Shown piece by piece: positions 63,695 through 64,000 of a stretch of DNA of 64,000 nucleotides. A program made the position numbers and the translations under genes. The notes beneath the pieces were generated by a model. The model saw only the letters and a list, made by a program, of their open reading frames with translations. It did not search any database and was not told where the DNA came from. The DNA is taken from NCBI RefSeq assembly GCF_030407435.1, contig NZ_JASDDK010000002.1:900702-964701 (forward strand). Reading direction: 5' to 3'. Position 1 is the first letter of the stretch; each line of letters starts with the position of its first letter. This DNA comes from Winogradskyella bathintestinalis. Lineage in GTDB: Bacteria; Bacteroidota; Bacteroidia; Flavobacteriales; Flavobacteriaceae.

Positions 63695-64000
63695 TTAATT
63701 TTTCGTTTTGTTCTTAAACTTATCGAAGTCACTTTCTTTAACTTCCTTTGGCCAAGAATTATTAGAGGTATCGACATCCGCAGTTTCCAAATCTGGATCT
63801 ACCATTATAGACACAATTTCCTGATCGCTTGCAATAGCTTTACTAACTTCATTGTCATTTAATCTCCATACTTGAGCAGGATAGGTAATTCTTTCGTTAG
63901 TGCCGTCTGCATAGGTATATTCAACTATAAGCGGCATTACTAATCCGCCTGGTTTATCGAAAGTCACTTCGTAGAAATATTTCGGTGCTTTTTTCATAGA
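63695..64000 (-). CDS. C-terminal part of a probable M1-family metallopeptidase (cut by the window edge)
   Basis: The frame stays open to the right edge. The visible 101 codons include EVTFDKPGGLVMPLIVEYTY and end in VDPDLETADVDTSNNSWP (landmarks), which I recognise as the conserved C-terminal domain of flavobacterial M1 peptidases. The first Met seen is at 63997, but a 100-residue protein with this ending and no signal would be odd, so the true start is outside the window. The catalytic HExxH region is not visible; the call rests on the tail alone. Confidence 0.75.
   Translation of the reverse strand, partial: SMKKAPKYFYEVTFDKPGGLVMPLIVEYTYADGTNERITYPAQVWRLNDNEVSKAIASDQEIVSIMVDPDLETADVDTSNNSWPKEVKESDFDKFKNKTKN

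Overview
The window reads as core chromosome of a marine-type Flavobacteriaceae (Bacteroidota). The evidence is the gliding/type IX secretion genes gldK-gldL-gldM, an exosortase of the XrtF type with its partner, promoter elements of the Bacteroidota form TTTG...TAnnTTTG, AT-rich intergenic DNA, A-rich rather than Shine-Dalgarno-like leaders, and frequent TTG starts. I see no phage, insertion sequence, CRISPR array, tRNA or rRNA. No genus is claimed.

Layout. 24-9017 (minus): gldM, gldL, gldK, an arginase-fold protein with broken metal sites, topA, and two unassigned envelope proteins. 9221-17185 (plus): miaB, a sigma-54 activator without receiver domain, lptE, a TPR-like protein and secG as one likely operon; then groES-groEL and a PAP2 phosphatase. 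17468-22403 (minus): a metal-handling cluster (secreted HMA protein, TonB-dependent receptor, HMA-MauE-like membrane protein, HYC_CC_PP protein), then the XrtF pair. 22571-32137: GAF protein, MacB-like permease (minus), purH, and the elongation operon mreB-mreC-mreD-PBP2-rodA. 32269-45086: valS (minus), DUF1573 protein, PDZ/aspartyl protease (minus), aminotransferase-murB, an ECF sigma/anti-sigma pair, a small Cys-rich protein, a glycosyltransferase overlapping a second ECF sigma factor, lipA-gap. 45139-54366: hybrid histidine kinase, lpxK (minus), Nif3-like protein, a cysteine-free DUF164 protein, msrA, a methyltransferase (minus), a lipoprotein and a second histidine kinase (minus). 54520-62251 (plus): a kynurenine catabolic cluster. 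62306-64000: small membrane protein, O-methyltransferase, TatA-like protein, and the 3' end of a gene that looks like an M1 peptidase.

How the genes fit together. The kynurenine cluster encodes kynureninase, kynurenine 3-monooxygenase, a RidA-family protein (possible 2-aminomuconate deaminase), an aminomuconate-semialdehyde-type dehydrogenase, an atypical SDR, 3-hydroxyanthranilate dioxygenase and ACMS decarboxylase. Together these take kynurenine to 2-aminomuconate and probably beyond. Tryptophan dioxygenase and kynurenine formamidase are not in the window.

The clearest unexplained structure is in the non-coding DNA. Short hairpins with four-base loops sit just 5' of several start codons. 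A palindrome with a shared 15-base core occurs twice. The SDR-HAAO gap is bounded by 18-base inverted repeats, and the kmo-ridA gap holds a nested fold. Protein oddities are an arginase-fold protein beside gldK lacking metal ligands, a SDR lacking the Tyr/Lys pair, a DUF164 protein with no cysteine, and ACMSD with an extra N-terminus. I found no wholly new multi-gene system that I could defend.
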